NCBI GenBank assembly: GCA_006176705.1
Contig: QRFJ01000374.1
Span: forward strand, 372,001-436,000
Direction: 5' to 3'
Length of the DNA stretch: 64,000 nt
From: Cocos nucifera
Lineage: Eukaryota; Streptophyta; Magnoliopsida; Arecales; Arecaceae
A program made the position numbers and the translations under genes. Numbering within the stretch: the stretch's first letter is position 1; every line of letters begins with the position of its first letter. Below, in pieces: positions 1 through 11,222 of this stretch. Below the pieces are notes generated by a model. It saw nothing but the letters and a program-made list of their open reading frames with translations. It was not told where the DNA came from and searched no databases.

Positions 1-1517
1 GGTTGGCCTATCTGACCACTATTTAGAAAGATGTATCAAAGAGATCATATAATGAATGATAATTCCATCAATCGATAAGCACCAAACCTTTGGGCCTCCA
101 ATGATTATCCAACTGATGGACCCATTATCATCCACTTTAATGGAAGGCTATAATCTAGTTATCATATAACTATTTCATTTTAGGAACCTAATAATTTAGA
201 GAATTTATTTATAGAAGTGAGTAGGTCAGATTAACCAGCTTGTCATGATCATTCCATTGACTTCACCAAGTCAGCTTAAGGGAGACCACTAACAGGCTGG
301 TCTAGGAGCACCTAAATCAATCACACTGATTCACCTAGCTAACATGGATCAGCTCGAATAGTCAAGTGATTCAATCAAAATATAATATCACCAAAAGGCT
401 AGGTAAGTTAGATCGATGGGAGGGTCTGCCAAAGCTTATCTTAGACACCATCAAAAATGGCCAGGTAAGCGGGCTGCCAATTAAAAACCACCGATCTGGT
501 TTACCTTAGACACCAACTGATTTAATTAGTTTCAATTAGATCAACCAACAGTTCGTGCTAGACCGCATAGCCAAGAATCAAGTTCATCTTGGATCTTGTT
601 AAAGATATGAACTTGACCAACTACAACTATTGTAATTGATCTAGAGAATCCTTGACCTAATCTAAGACAACAATTGATTAGATTTAGTCAATTCTCTAGT
701 TAAGTCCATTCTTTAATCTAATCTTAGGTCTAACCCAATTAATGGACCTAATCCCCACTAACCCATTTAACCCAATGTGTTATGATTTATATCTTAGGAT
801 CTTCAATTCATAATCCTAAATCCTAATCAATCAACTTCTTAATTCTCAATTAAGTTTTGGGCTAAGGATTGGGGTTCGACTTTTCAAAAATAATTTTATA
901 TTTATAAAATATTTTTACAACATGGTTCTATCAATCAAGTTACACGTTTAATTTATAATTAATATATAAGTAAAATAAATATAAAACTACTTTAGATCTA
1001 ATCTAAACAAGTTTATGTAATTGAAATAGTTTCAATAATAATCAATCATAAATCTCTCTAGATCAAATCTAACACATTTATGATGATTGAAATCAGATTA
1101 AAATATTTTTAATCAGATCATAAAATTTTTTAGATATAATCTAAAATTTTATGATCAATATTTTAGATCAGCACGTACTAGGATAACCTATTCATTGTAA
1201 GGGATAAACCTTACAGCAAGACAATCTTATGGTAGTCCATACAATCTAAAATATTTTATTTTTTAGATATAAAATTATTTTAAATCTATTAAATTATAAA
1301 TAAAATTATATTAAATTTAATAAATTTAATATTAGAGTCAGATCATTATGAACTAGGATAATCTTTTCACTGTAAGGGGTAAACCTTACAATAGGATAAC
1401 CTTATGACAGTTCGTGAGATCTAAACTTTTTTTTAATTTTAGATTTAATAATTAGATTATAAATTAGATCTAATCTAAGAAATAATCTAAACATATACAA
1501 AAATCATGTAACAAGAA
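1..1517 (-). other. Copia-2 untranslated leader (partial)
   Basis: This stretch has no credible ORF. On the minus strand it lies between the primer-binding site and the expected gag start. It shares blocks with the Copia-1 and Copia-3 leaders. Examples are the sequence next to the left edge, which matches Copia-3 near 15440-15560 in reverse complement, and the splice-donor-like block GGTGTCTAAGGTAAAC at about 499-514 (minus). I see nothing else in it. Confidence 0.65.
499..504 (-). promoter_or_regulatory. Candidate 5' splice donor in the Copia-2 leader
   Basis: On the minus strand the sequence reads AAG|GTAAAC. It sits in the same leader block as the donors of Copia-1 (10146) and Copia-3 (15051). 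The matching acceptor before gag would be left of the window. This is inferred from position and similarity only. Confidence 0.35.
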
Positions 1518-1534
1518 CCTGGGCTCTGATACCA
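1518..1534 (-). other. Copia-2 primer-binding site
   Basis: The minus strand reads TGGTATCAGAGCCCAGG two bases after the LTR end. This is the standard plant Copia primer site complementary to the 3' end of initiator methionine tRNA. It fixes both the orientation of the element and the LTR boundary at 1537. Confidence 0.85.
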
Positions 1535-1536
1535 AT

Positions 1537-3501
1537 TAAAGAAACCAGATCTAGGGTTTCACGGGTAGATCTTGAAACTTTTCAAGATCATGCAGCAGAA
1601 GACTTAAATAAAGTAAATATTTATCTAAATAAATAAATAAATATCAAAATCTTAGATCTACTATATAATCAAGGTATGATATTAAATTAGAAATTAAAAT
1701 CAAATAAGAAAGAAAAGGTTGATCAAATTAATCTAGATCTACACTACATCAAATGCAGGTATGAAATTAATAGATCAGATCTATTACCTGAGCAAGTTAG
1801 ACGTTCTAACTTGCTGATCCAGGCTTAAGGATGAAGTCACAAGCCGCACATGCATCCAATCTCTAGAAGTCGTCCACACGAGCCTACGAACACAATCAGA
1901 GATCCTAATGCAGGAAATCAGTACAGATGCTAGCACTGTGTTGATCTCTCTTTGATGGTTGATCCAATGCTTTTTTTTTGAAACTTGGACACTCCAAAAT
2001 ACCAAAAGAAAAGAGAAAGATTTGTGATACTGAGACACCTCTCAAAAGCTCATAAAAAAGGGAGGAAGAGATCTGGAACAAAAACCCTAGAAGAAGACCC
2101 TCTTCTTCTTCTTTGTTCTTTTTTTAGATATCTTGATTTGTGTTTTCAATATTTTCATGATCTAGATGAATTTTTCTTAAATTTTTCTACACCAAAGAAG
2201 CCTCTTAAATCTCTATAATCCACAAAAATTTTAGCTAAAAATTTTCTTTAAATAAAGAGATATACAGAGTCTAAGTTAGTTAAAAAACCTAGACTAGGAA
2301 GGACCAAATAAGGAAAGTTGTTGGGGCACCCAACTCTTGGGTGCCCCCTCCTTTTTTTCTACCGTGGACCAGCAAAGGGGGTGCACAAAAAAATATCCTT
2401 TTTTATCATGAAAATCAAAGAAAATAAAGAAGGATGGGTCGGCACACTTATGGGAAGAGTTTTGATTGATAAGGATTCTATCTCATAGAATCTTTAAGCA
2501 AAACTAATTTCCCTTTTGACTTGGTCTTCCAACAAACTTTCATATGAGAAAAAGAGAGAAGGAAGGCATGAGAAACCTTAGGCATGGAGATTATTCATGT
2601 AAAAATACAAAGAGAAAAGGATGGGGTATGAGGATTAGGTGGCACTAGGGAGTCCTAGTCACACAAGGACTCCTATTTTGACTTGGTCAAACAAGATCTT
2701 TTAACCAAATAAAAACAAGAGTAAACCAATCCAATTAAATAAGATTCTAACATATTTAAAAAATTAATTAAATTAAATTAAATTAAATTAATTTTTAATT
2801 TAATTTTTTAATCAAATTAGAAAATTGGATTGACCCGAATCCTAGTTAGATTAGGACTACTTCTTCCTTGCACTTGACTTATCCAATAAGCCAATTGGAC
2901 TTGATCCAATCAAGTCCAAATCAAATTTGATTAAATTATATTTAATTAAAATTAATCTTAATCTTCTAGTTTAATCAAATTAAGTCAATTAGCAATCAAA
3001 TTGCTAATCGATTCTCCTACAATACTTGCACTAGGTTAAACACCAATCGTATTGATTGTTTAACCCTAAAATGATTATAAATTACTAATCAACCATCCAA
3101 TTGGAATGTAAACTCTAATGTGTGTGACCTCATAGATCCAAACCTAAGCTAGTAGTATAGAAATAAATTTTTATATTAATCGAAGTGATTATCTAGCAAT
3201 GATATCCGATGGCCGAATAGGTCAAAAGGTGTAGAACATCATCCTTAGAATCCATGCGAATATAGTTTCCATATAATTCATCTTCTTGACCATAATGCTC
3301 ATAGAACACCTCAGAGTTTAATTATTAACTCTGATCAGATTGTCCACACTGTATTTTAAAATATCAAATCCATCTAATGGATTATCCTACCCAAGGTTTT
3401 GCTATATTGAAATACAGTGATACATTCTTCTCCAACTCTTGGAATGGTCAATTCCATCTTGATCACACTCCAACTTTGCAAGTACTTGACTATGCCCAGA
3501 A
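1537..3501 (-). repeat. Copia-2 5' LTR, 3' portion
   Basis: This is the downstream part (minus sense) of the Copia-2 LTR, separated from 13478-13988 by Copia-1. The terminal bases read TA on the plus strand where TG is expected, an apparent point change. The last five bases (3497-3501, CAGAA) are one copy of the target duplication made by Copia-1. A short AT-rich simple repeat lies near 2757-2790. No ORF here has protein-like features. Confidence 0.8.
3497..3501. repeat. Target site duplication of Copia-1, left copy
   Basis: CAGAA directly precedes the Copia-1 LTR terminal TG and is repeated at 13473-13477 directly after the terminal CA. A perfect 5-bp match is what a Copia integrase leaves. 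Confidence 0.9.
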
Positions 3502-5391
3502 TGAAGAAAAATCATGATTTTCTGGATTAGGTTTGTTCAAATTTAATCAAATTAAGAGATATATTTTAAAAATTTTTCTCTTTGATCTAAATCAGATCTA
3601 GGATATTTCAAATCTGATTTTTATTATTTTAATAATTAAAATAAAATATAGATAAATTAAATTATATTTAATTTATCTTGATGTAGGATAATCCTATTAT
3701 CCATTGATGATCCTGTAAGCAGCGAAAGGTTCTGAATCTAGCCATGCAAGTGCCTGGCCTCTACCGATATCCACTCGAGCTGGATCTGGAGATCCTCTTC
3801 TTCTCTATCACGTCTCCAAAAATTAGATCTAAATCTGATTTGGAGAATCTTCAAAATAGCTTCGAAGATCAGTAGTTATCCTTTGCAGCAGCGCAGCCTT
3901 CTAGCTTTCTGTCGCCTTTCTCTCGCCTAGATTGCACCAACTGAGATCCTAAACTTCTTTGGGCATGGAGAGGAGAGGGAGAAGATAAACTTGGCATAAA
4001 GGAGGAAGAGAGAGGTAGCCTTGGGGCATTGTGAATTGTGTTCAACTATTTTGAGTTGGGCGCAGGGTCATATTTATAGACTATGCGTGATCCAACTCCT
4101 CTTCTTCCCAACCAATCATAATCCTTTGTGAAATCAGATCTAAATCTGATTGGTGGGAATAGAGTCCCTTGGATTCATCCTTAGATGGCGTCTAAGACCA
4201 TCAGGACAACTATTTATGATAGTAAAAGAAGAACGTTAGGTTCAATCGAGTGGTAGCATGATTTTCTTGAACCTAATTGAATCTCATTCAGATCAATTGA
4301 ACTGGATCAGTTCAATTGATGATCACTAAATTCAAACCCTTGTTTGTGTGACTCAGTTAGATTCAGTTCTGTATGGTAATGGGATATGTCATAATCTCTA
4401 TCATCGACATCATCAAAACTCATTTCGATGGATCAAAACTCTTCTGATTCGAATAGTTAGAATGATCGATCATCTAAATCATTCTAATTGCTCCCAAAAT
4501 CCACTAGTAACACCTAGCAGTATATGGTGGCAACCCATCAGAGCTGAATGCGAACCTCTTGGTGCAGCTACCTGTGTGATTAAGTTCTTCTATCTTGAGC
4601 CCCGATCAGATTAGGGTTAAGGTGAACTCGTCAAACCCTAGTTTCTGTCATATGATGTAATCATTCGATTCAAGTCCGATGTGAAAATCTAAATAGAAAC
4701 TCTTTCTATTATTTCACTCTGCCATGGCCATGGGCTTCTGGACTTGATTCTCATGATCATCATAGGGCTGCTCCTCTACCACCGAGGTAGATAGATTCCA
4801 TCTTGATGCAATCCAGTTCCTACAATGAACATGCTATAGCCAACATACACCTCAGGATTTCCATATGGCTAGGAGACCGAGTAATGGTGTAGTCAAACTA
4901 TAACACCCTCAAGGTGAACTGCCGATGCACCTCAGGTCAAAGAACCAGACACACTACTGCAGCATCGAGTCAGTCATTGACGAGAAGGTAGACTTCCTAA
5001 TGACTACTCGAGGTGGTCACGCTCAGTGCCCTCGTTCTCTAACGAGTACCTGTACTCTCGCTCCGGTGTCTCCACACCGTAGACTCAAGACTCATCTACT
5101 AAAGAGAAGCGATTGTACACCAACCTTCGGATCAATCACCATCCTCGTGATGATCCTATGGTCGGGAGCATTTTATGAGTTAATAATGATTATTCATGTC
5201 TTAAATTTTCAACTCTTGAAAATATGAATTATCATTACCATTAACTCAAAGGATGTATCACAGACACTAAATACACATATGTGATAGAAAATAACCCATT
5301 TTATTGATTATAGTCAAAATTATAATTTTGCCCCTAGAAGTGTATTACAAGTGTCAGCCAATTCTGGCTTCTAGGGCACATATATCTAACA
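3502..5391 (-). repeat. Copia-1 3' LTR (1890 bp)
   Basis: On the minus strand it starts TGTTAGATATATGTGCC right after a polypurine tract and ends ATTTTTCTTCA. It aligns along its length with 11223-13472 apart from one 354-bp segment that is missing here. The missing segment corresponds to 11921-12274 of the other LTR, which is bounded by direct CAGTCA repeats. ORFs seen inside occur in both LTRs and are not genes. Confidence 0.95.
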
Positions 5392-5405
5392 ATCTCCCAC
5401 TTGTC
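5392..5405 (-). other. Copia-1 polypurine tract
   Basis: The minus strand reads AAGTGGGAGAT directly before the TGTTAG start of the 3' LTR. This is the expected plus-strand priming site and confirms the minus orientation. Confidence 0.8.
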
Positions 5406-7017
5406 CTAAAGCCAATTGGCTACAAGTCTAAGTCCCATCTTCTCAAGGTGGGCTTCGATCTTCTGCTGGCCCAACGGCTTTGTAAGTGGGTCTGCCACAT
5501 TATCTGTGGAGTTGACTCTCTTGACCTCGACGTAACCCTTCTCGAGGTAATCGCGGATGAGGTGGTATCGCCGCTCAATGTGCTTGGATTTCTGGTGAGA
5601 CCTCGGCTCCTTAGCAAGGGCTATGGCGCCATTGTTGTCGCAGTATAGAGGAATGGCATCTGATGGCATTACTCCAATTTCTGCAGCAAACTTCTTGTAC
5701 CAGAATGCTTCCTTCGCAGCCTCTGATGCAGCGATATATTCTGCTTCCATGGTGGAATCTGCTATCATGGTTTGCTTGGAACTCTTCCAGCTGACAGCAC
5801 CACCATTGCACACAAACAGACTCCCAGATGTCGACTTTCGATCATCTACATCGGACATGAAATCGAGTCTGTGTATCCCTGGACTTGGAGTTCTCCATTA
5901 CCAAAGACCAACATCATATCCTTAGTTCTTCTTCAAGTACTTAAGGATACATTTCACAGAAGTCCAGTGTTCTTCACCTGGATTTGACTGATATCTGCTT
6001 GTGACACTCACAGCATGGGCTATATCAGGTCGTGTACATAGCATGGCATACATGAGGCTCCCTATTGCAGAAGCATAAGGGATCTTGCTCATGCGTTCTA
6101 TTTCCTCAGGTGTGCTAGGGCACATCTTCTTGGAAAGATGAATACCATGTCTGAAGGGTATTAATCCCCTCTTAGAGTTTTCCATACTAAACCTCTTTAG
6201 TACTTTCTCTATGTACATCTTCTGTGAAAGTCCTAGCATCCTATTCGGTCTATCCCTATAGACCTTAATTCCTAGAATAAAGGATGCTTCACCTAGGTCT
6301 TTCATGGAGAATTCCTTGGACAACCATATTTTGACTGTCGTCAATCATGGGAATATCATTCCCAATAAGGAGGATGTCATCCACGTACAATACGAGGAAG
6401 ACAACAGCGCTCCCACTGACCTTTTTGAAGACACATGGTTCCTCTTCATTTTTGATGAAACCAAACATTTTGATCACATCATTGAAATGAGTGTTCCAGC
6501 TCCGAGATGCTTGCTTAAGTCCATATATGGACCTTTGCAGCTTGCAAACCTTGTGATCAGTATCACTGGATGTGAAACCTAGCGGCTGTTCCATATAGAT
6601 ATCTTCCTCAAGATATCCATTTAAGAATGCCATTTTCACGTCCATTTGCCATATTTCATAATCGAAATAGGCTGCAATACAACGGCAAGCAATGTGCGGA
6701 TGGATTTTAGCATAGCCACTGGGAAAAAGGTATCCTGATAGTCAATGCCTTCGCGTTGACTATAACCTTTTGCCACTAGTCTAGCCTTGAATGTCTCCAC
6801 ATTTCCCATCTGCACCAATCTTTCTCTTGAAGATCCATTTACACCCAATAGGTACTATACCTTCTGGTGGATCTACCAAGGTCCAGACTTGGTTTGAGTG
6901 CATCGAGTCAATTTCTGACTGCATTGCCTCTAGCCATTTCTCGGAGTCGATATCTGATATCGCCTCGTTGTAGGTTTTGGGATCATCACCATGAGCACCA
7001 TTACCTACGAGGAACAT
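5406..7017 (-). pseudogene. Copia-1 pol: reverse transcriptase and RNase H (frameshifted)
   Basis: The RT starts near 7017 in a frame containing WTLVDPPEG and GCKWIFKRK. It shifts frame near 6848, where KARLVAKGYSQ appears, and shifts again near 6645 to a frame with MDVKMAFLNGYL, IYGLKQASRSW and the catalytic YVDD at 6376-6387. A third frame from 6344 carries the connection region (CTRPDIAHAVSVTSRYQ). A fourth from 5858 is RNase H: DRKSTSGSLF, the D/E/D residues around STMEAEY and LYCDNNGA, and a terminal NWL. At least three frameshifts make a full polyprotein impossible, but every catalytic block can still be read. The protein would copy the RNA genome and remove the RNA strand in the virus-like particle. 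Confidence 0.9.
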
Positions 7018-7213
7018 TTTCTCTACTTTCCTCTGAAATAATACCTAAGTATCTTTCAGGGGGATGGAAAACTCTTTCCGATCTACGAGGTGGAGGAGGT
7101 AGTGTTCTTATTGGCTCAACCTGATTTGGTTCCAATTGGTCCTTAGCTCGTTGTACTTGTGAGACTTTCTCATCAAGCTTAATCTGCTTTCCAATGCCGC
7201 TATCTTGAATAAA

Positions 7214-8302
7214 CTATTTTTCAAGAAAGATGGCATGTCGACTCACAATCACATTGTGGTCTTCTGGAATGTAGAAATAGTATCCTAATGACTCTTTAGG
7301 ATATCCTATGAATCGAGCTCTGAAGGACCTAAACTCTAACTTGTCCGCTTGTTGTCTTTTGACATGAGCCGGACAACCCCAAATTCTGAGATGACTCAGA
7401 CTTGGTTTCTTACCGTGCCATATCTCATACGGTGTGGTAGGAACGGTTTTAGAGGGAACCCTATTCAGTAGATAAATTGAAGTTAACAATGAGTGTCCCC
7501 AAAGAAAATCAGGGAGGTCTGTGAAGCTCATCATGGATCGGACCATATCCAATAGAGTCCGATTTCTCCATTCTGAAATCCCGTTGAGTTGAGGTGTTCC
7601 TGGTGGAGTCCATTGAGAGACTATGCCATTTTTCTTGAGATAGTCTAGGAATTTTCGGCTAAGGTATTCACCTCCTCGATCTGATCGAAGAACCTTAATG
7701 GGTTTTTCAGTTTATTTTTCTACTTCATGTCTGAATTCTTTGAACTTTTCAAAAGCTTCAGACTTGTGTCTCATAAGATACACATACCCATACCTAGACA
7801 GATCATCGATAAAGGTAATGAAGTAGACAAAATTGCCTCTAGCCGGCACATCAAATGGGCCGCACACATCAGTATGTACTAGGGCAAGGAGATCTGTGGC
7901 CCTCTCCCCATGTCCAACAAAAGGGAGTTTAGTCATTTTGCCTTGAAGACAAGATTCACAAGTTGGATATGACTCGGAAGTCAATGGACTCAATAGCCCA
8001 TTTTTCTCCAATTTGTTGATCCTATCTTCTGCTATATGACCTAATCTCAGGTGCCATAGATATCTATCATTTGGACTATCCCTAGGTCGTTTGGCATTCA
8101 CGTTTTGCTCGATAGTTAGAATAGGTACATCAATATGTAGCTGATAAAGACCATTAATAAGGAAACCATTTGCAATTTTATTTCTTTCATAAAGAATGTT
8201 ACAATGGTCCTTAAAGAAGGTAATCACATAGCCTTCTAGTGCTAAGCATGAAACAGAAATCAAATTCCTGCTAGCTGCAGGCACATAATAACAGTCTTTC
8301 AA
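7214..8302 (-). pseudogene. Copia-1 pol: GAG-pre-integrase and integrase (one stop)
   Basis: The frame at 8302-7715 shows the N-terminal zinc-binding HHCC pattern (WHLRLGH, then CESCLQGK), the first catalytic aspartate in HTDVCGPF, and FIDDLSRYGYVYLM. A TAA at 7712-7714 interrupts it, apparently at a former glutamine. Reading on in the same frame restores the second aspartate (LRSDRGGEY) and the glutamate in GISEWRNRT. From 7552 come the downstream part with YEIWHGKKPSLSHLR and the C-terminal region. Apart from this single stop the integrase looks nearly complete. It would insert the cDNA into the genome. Confidence 0.9.
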
Positions 8303-8337
8303 AACTAAGTCTAAACCAGATGGTAATCGAAGATGGG

Positions 8338-9351
8338 CTACTGCAGCAACTCTTGCTCCATTTTACCGATGCGTAGGATCATGTCTCCATCCCTCAGCCT
8401 CCTGCTATCCTCAAGACCCTGCATAGAAGTGCACAGATGAGCACTAGAACCAGAGTCAAGCACCCAACTGGATGCAGAAGAAACCGTAAGGTTAGACTCA
8501 ATAACGAGCATACCTCCAGAAGGACCTTCCTTCTTGTTCTTCAGGGTGGCCAGGTAAGTAGGGCAGTTCCGCTTCCAATGGCCGTCGCTGTTGCAATGGA
8601 AATACTTTCCTTTGACATCGGCCTTTTTCTTCGGCTCTGCCTTCTTCTTCTTTGCTCCTTCCACCTTTCTGCTTTTTCACAGACTTCTTTTTCTTTCCAT
8701 AAGACTTTCTTTTGGAAGAAGTCCGTTCCATAGCAAGAACTGAGCCTTTAGAACCTTTCATAGAAAGCTCAGCGGTAACCAGCATATTCATTAATTCGGC
8801 CAAGGAAATTTTGAAGTTTATGCATGTGGTAATTCATGATGAATTGCCCATATGCATCAGTCAAGGATTGCAGAATAATATCATTCTGCAGATCCAAGTC
8901 TAACTTCACACCGAGCTTCTCAAGCTCTTCCATGTCCTTGATCATCATCAGACAGTGATCTTGGACTGACTGCCCATCACGCATCTTAGCCTTAAAAAGT
9001 CATTTCGTGACTTGATACTTGGCTGCGCGACTCTGTTCACCAAACATCTCCTTGCAGGTGAGCCAACATTTGGCGAGCAGTCCCTGATATCTTCATGTTG
9101 GCACTGGAGCTCATCAGACATCGAGCCCAACATGTAATATCTGGCCTTATTATCTTCGTCTATCCATTTTTCAGAGACGCTCTCTGTTCAGTGGATGGAC
9201 GGGCTGGTAAGGTGGGAGGGTCCTGGTCCAATACATGGGTTAACTTCTCGAAACCCAAAATAATTTTGTAGTTTCTGAGCCAATTTTTATAATTGGGTCC
9301 GGTCAGTCTATGTGTGTCCAGGATACGTGCTAATGGGTTGGACGCAGACAT
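8338..9351 (-). pseudogene. Copia-1 gag and protease (frameshifted)
   Basis: The gag ATG is taken at 9351-9349 (MSASNPLARILD), since it lies two to four bases after an acceptor-like CTATAG. The capsid region continues in pieces in different frames (9133-8948, 8984-8769). The RNA-binding zinc knuckle near 8600 reads YFHCNSDGHWKRNC, so the first of the three cysteines in CX2CX4HX4C is tyrosine here. The protease follows, with WVLDSGSSAHLC carrying the catalytic DSG. The frames are disrupted at about 9160, 8960 and 8770, so no intact Gag can be made. The C-to-Y change would probably abolish zinc binding even if the frame were restored. Confidence 0.85.
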
Positions 9352-11203
9352 TTTCCTATAGAGAGTCAAAGATTCTAGTTAGATACTGTAATTATGACTT
9401 GACCAATTTATTTAAAGATTTTATTTTTAAATAAATTAGCTTCCACTATTTTCTTGGATCCCTACACTCCCTCTGTAGAGATGCAAAAATCTCCATGATT
9501 AATGATTTCTAGTGGGTGGTGCGGTCTCACCAACTGACTCATCACCTCACCTAACAGTTATTGGTGATGGGTTAGCCAATGAGTGAACAACTCTTGTTCA
9601 ATGATTCTCTAATCATGGTGCACCCAAACTTGGTCTCTAATTCATGAATCTCACCGTATCCAAAATATTGATCCACTCCTTAGTTAAGTCAGACCCACCA
9701 TTTGCACAGACTGGATTTCTAATTGAGTCTCTCACCGTATCCAGAATATTGAGCCCAACTCATCCTCCAGCCCATAGCATCCAATGCCTAATAGACATGG
9801 TTGCATCTTTCTCGGTGCAACTGAGCCACTGTATCCAGCCGAGAACAATCAACCCCGGGAAGGGCCCGCACATCTACAATGGTGGAAGACCTCAGACTTA
9901 ATCTTTTCTTAGGGAGAATTGATTCAGGTCTCATTAAACTAGACTTGTCATAGTCATAACAATTATGACTAACCTAGTGGCATGGGTTAGCTCGGATTAT
10001 TGACCACCTCAAATCAGAACTGAGTCAACAGATATGGCCAGGTAAGTGAGACCGGTGGAAGGGATATGCCATTAACTCGTACAAGAATGCATTCAGGTCG
10101 AGTAGCTCCCAATTAAAAACCAGTCGGTCGTATGTGCCAAACTTACCTTAGACACCAAATTATTGAGCCAGAACCAATTGGGTTAGCCTACAATCCAGAC
10201 TCTAACCTCTGAGCCTAATTAGGTCTTGCTTGATCGTGACTCGATCTTGACCCAGACTTAATCCTATTAGGCTGGTCAATTTAAGCATTGTTGATCCCAT
10301 CTAACCAACTCTTGATTCGGTTTGATCAACCGCTTAGACCTAATTGAGCTACCCAAGCCCGAACCCAGTATTATGAATATGTCTTAGATCTGAAATTCTC
10401 AATTTTAGACCTAATTAATATTTCATAATCTTAATTCTTAATTAAGTAGGGTTCATAAACAAAATATGCACAATAAATCCTAGGGTTTCAGGATCTAGGA
10501 TTTTGCAGAAAGTAAGTTTTGGATTTCTGATTAAGGACGAACACGCAGCACCCCTACACATCATAAGAACACCCCATCGGATGGGAAGGAGAGGGCCTTT
10601 AAACCCTTCTTCATTCTTATGACCGGACGGCCAAGAGGAATGCCTTAATCAGGAACATGTAATACTACAAAACAGTTTTAGATCTATATCATATATCTCA
10701 TATATAAATTAGATCTAATCATGGCATATTTTGCATACATCTCATGTATCGAATCATGCATATTTTCAGATCTAAATTATCTCATAATAATCTAAAAAAT
10801 TAGATTTAAATTGATCTTATCAAAATAAACTCTAATCTAGACAACTATGTAGAACTATTCTACAACTAGTCTAGACATGCATCAATCATATCTCATATGA
10901 TGTTTAAAATTAAATAATTTTTATTTACTATTTTTTAGATATTATTATAATAATTATAATATCAAAAAATAGTAAATAAATAAGATCTAAAATATGATTT
11001 AATCAAATTAAATTATAAACATGCAAGACTATTCTATAGAACTATTCTATTTTAGAACTAGTCATGCATATTTTCTAATCTTAGATCCAAATTATTTAAT
11101 TTTAATTTTTCTAATTTCAGATCTGATCACATCTCATGTGACATCTAAAATTAATTATTTTTTTATTAAAATAAATTTAAAATTAGATCTAAATATTTTA
11201 GAA
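9352..11203 (-). other. Copia-1 untranslated leader
   Basis: This is 1.85 kb between the primer site and gag with no coding potential of Gag type. It contains a candidate leader intron (9356-10146) and a block conserved with the other two Copia leaders. A plus-strand ORF at 9644-9901 has no recognizable feature and is probably chance. Confidence 0.7.
9356..10146 (-). other. Candidate leader intron of Copia-1
   Basis: On the minus strand the donor reads TCTAAG|GTAAGT (first intron base 10146), a full match to the plant consensus. The acceptor reads CTCTCTATAG|GAAA, placing the gag ATG four bases downstream. The predicted intron is 791 bp. Copia-3 has a donor and acceptor in the same relative places. 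This is not proven; spliced RNA would be needed. Confidence 0.45.
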
Positions 11204-11220
11204 CCTGGGCTCTGATACCA
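11204..11220 (-). other. Copia-1 primer-binding site
   Basis: The minus strand reads TGGTATCAGAGCCCAGG, complementary to the 3' end of initiator methionine tRNA. It is two bases from the LTR end at 11223. Confidence 0.9.
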
Positions 11221-11222
11221 GT

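Noticed and set aside
1784..2218. ORFs 1784-2038 (minus) and 1985-2218 (plus)
   Set aside because: Located inside the Copia-2 LTR, without motifs; low-complexity.
4348..4614. Plus-strand ORF in the Copia-1 3' LTR, with related ORFs at 4925-5227, 12344-12691 and 12993-13259
   Set aside because: They recur because the LTR is duplicated; no start context, domain or composition supports a protein, and they are antisense to the element.
5304..6582. Plus-strand ORFs 5304-5648, 5623-5925, 5772-5987 and 6304-6582
   Set aside because: They are antisense shadows of Copia-1 RNase H and RT, which carry clear family motifs on the minus strand.
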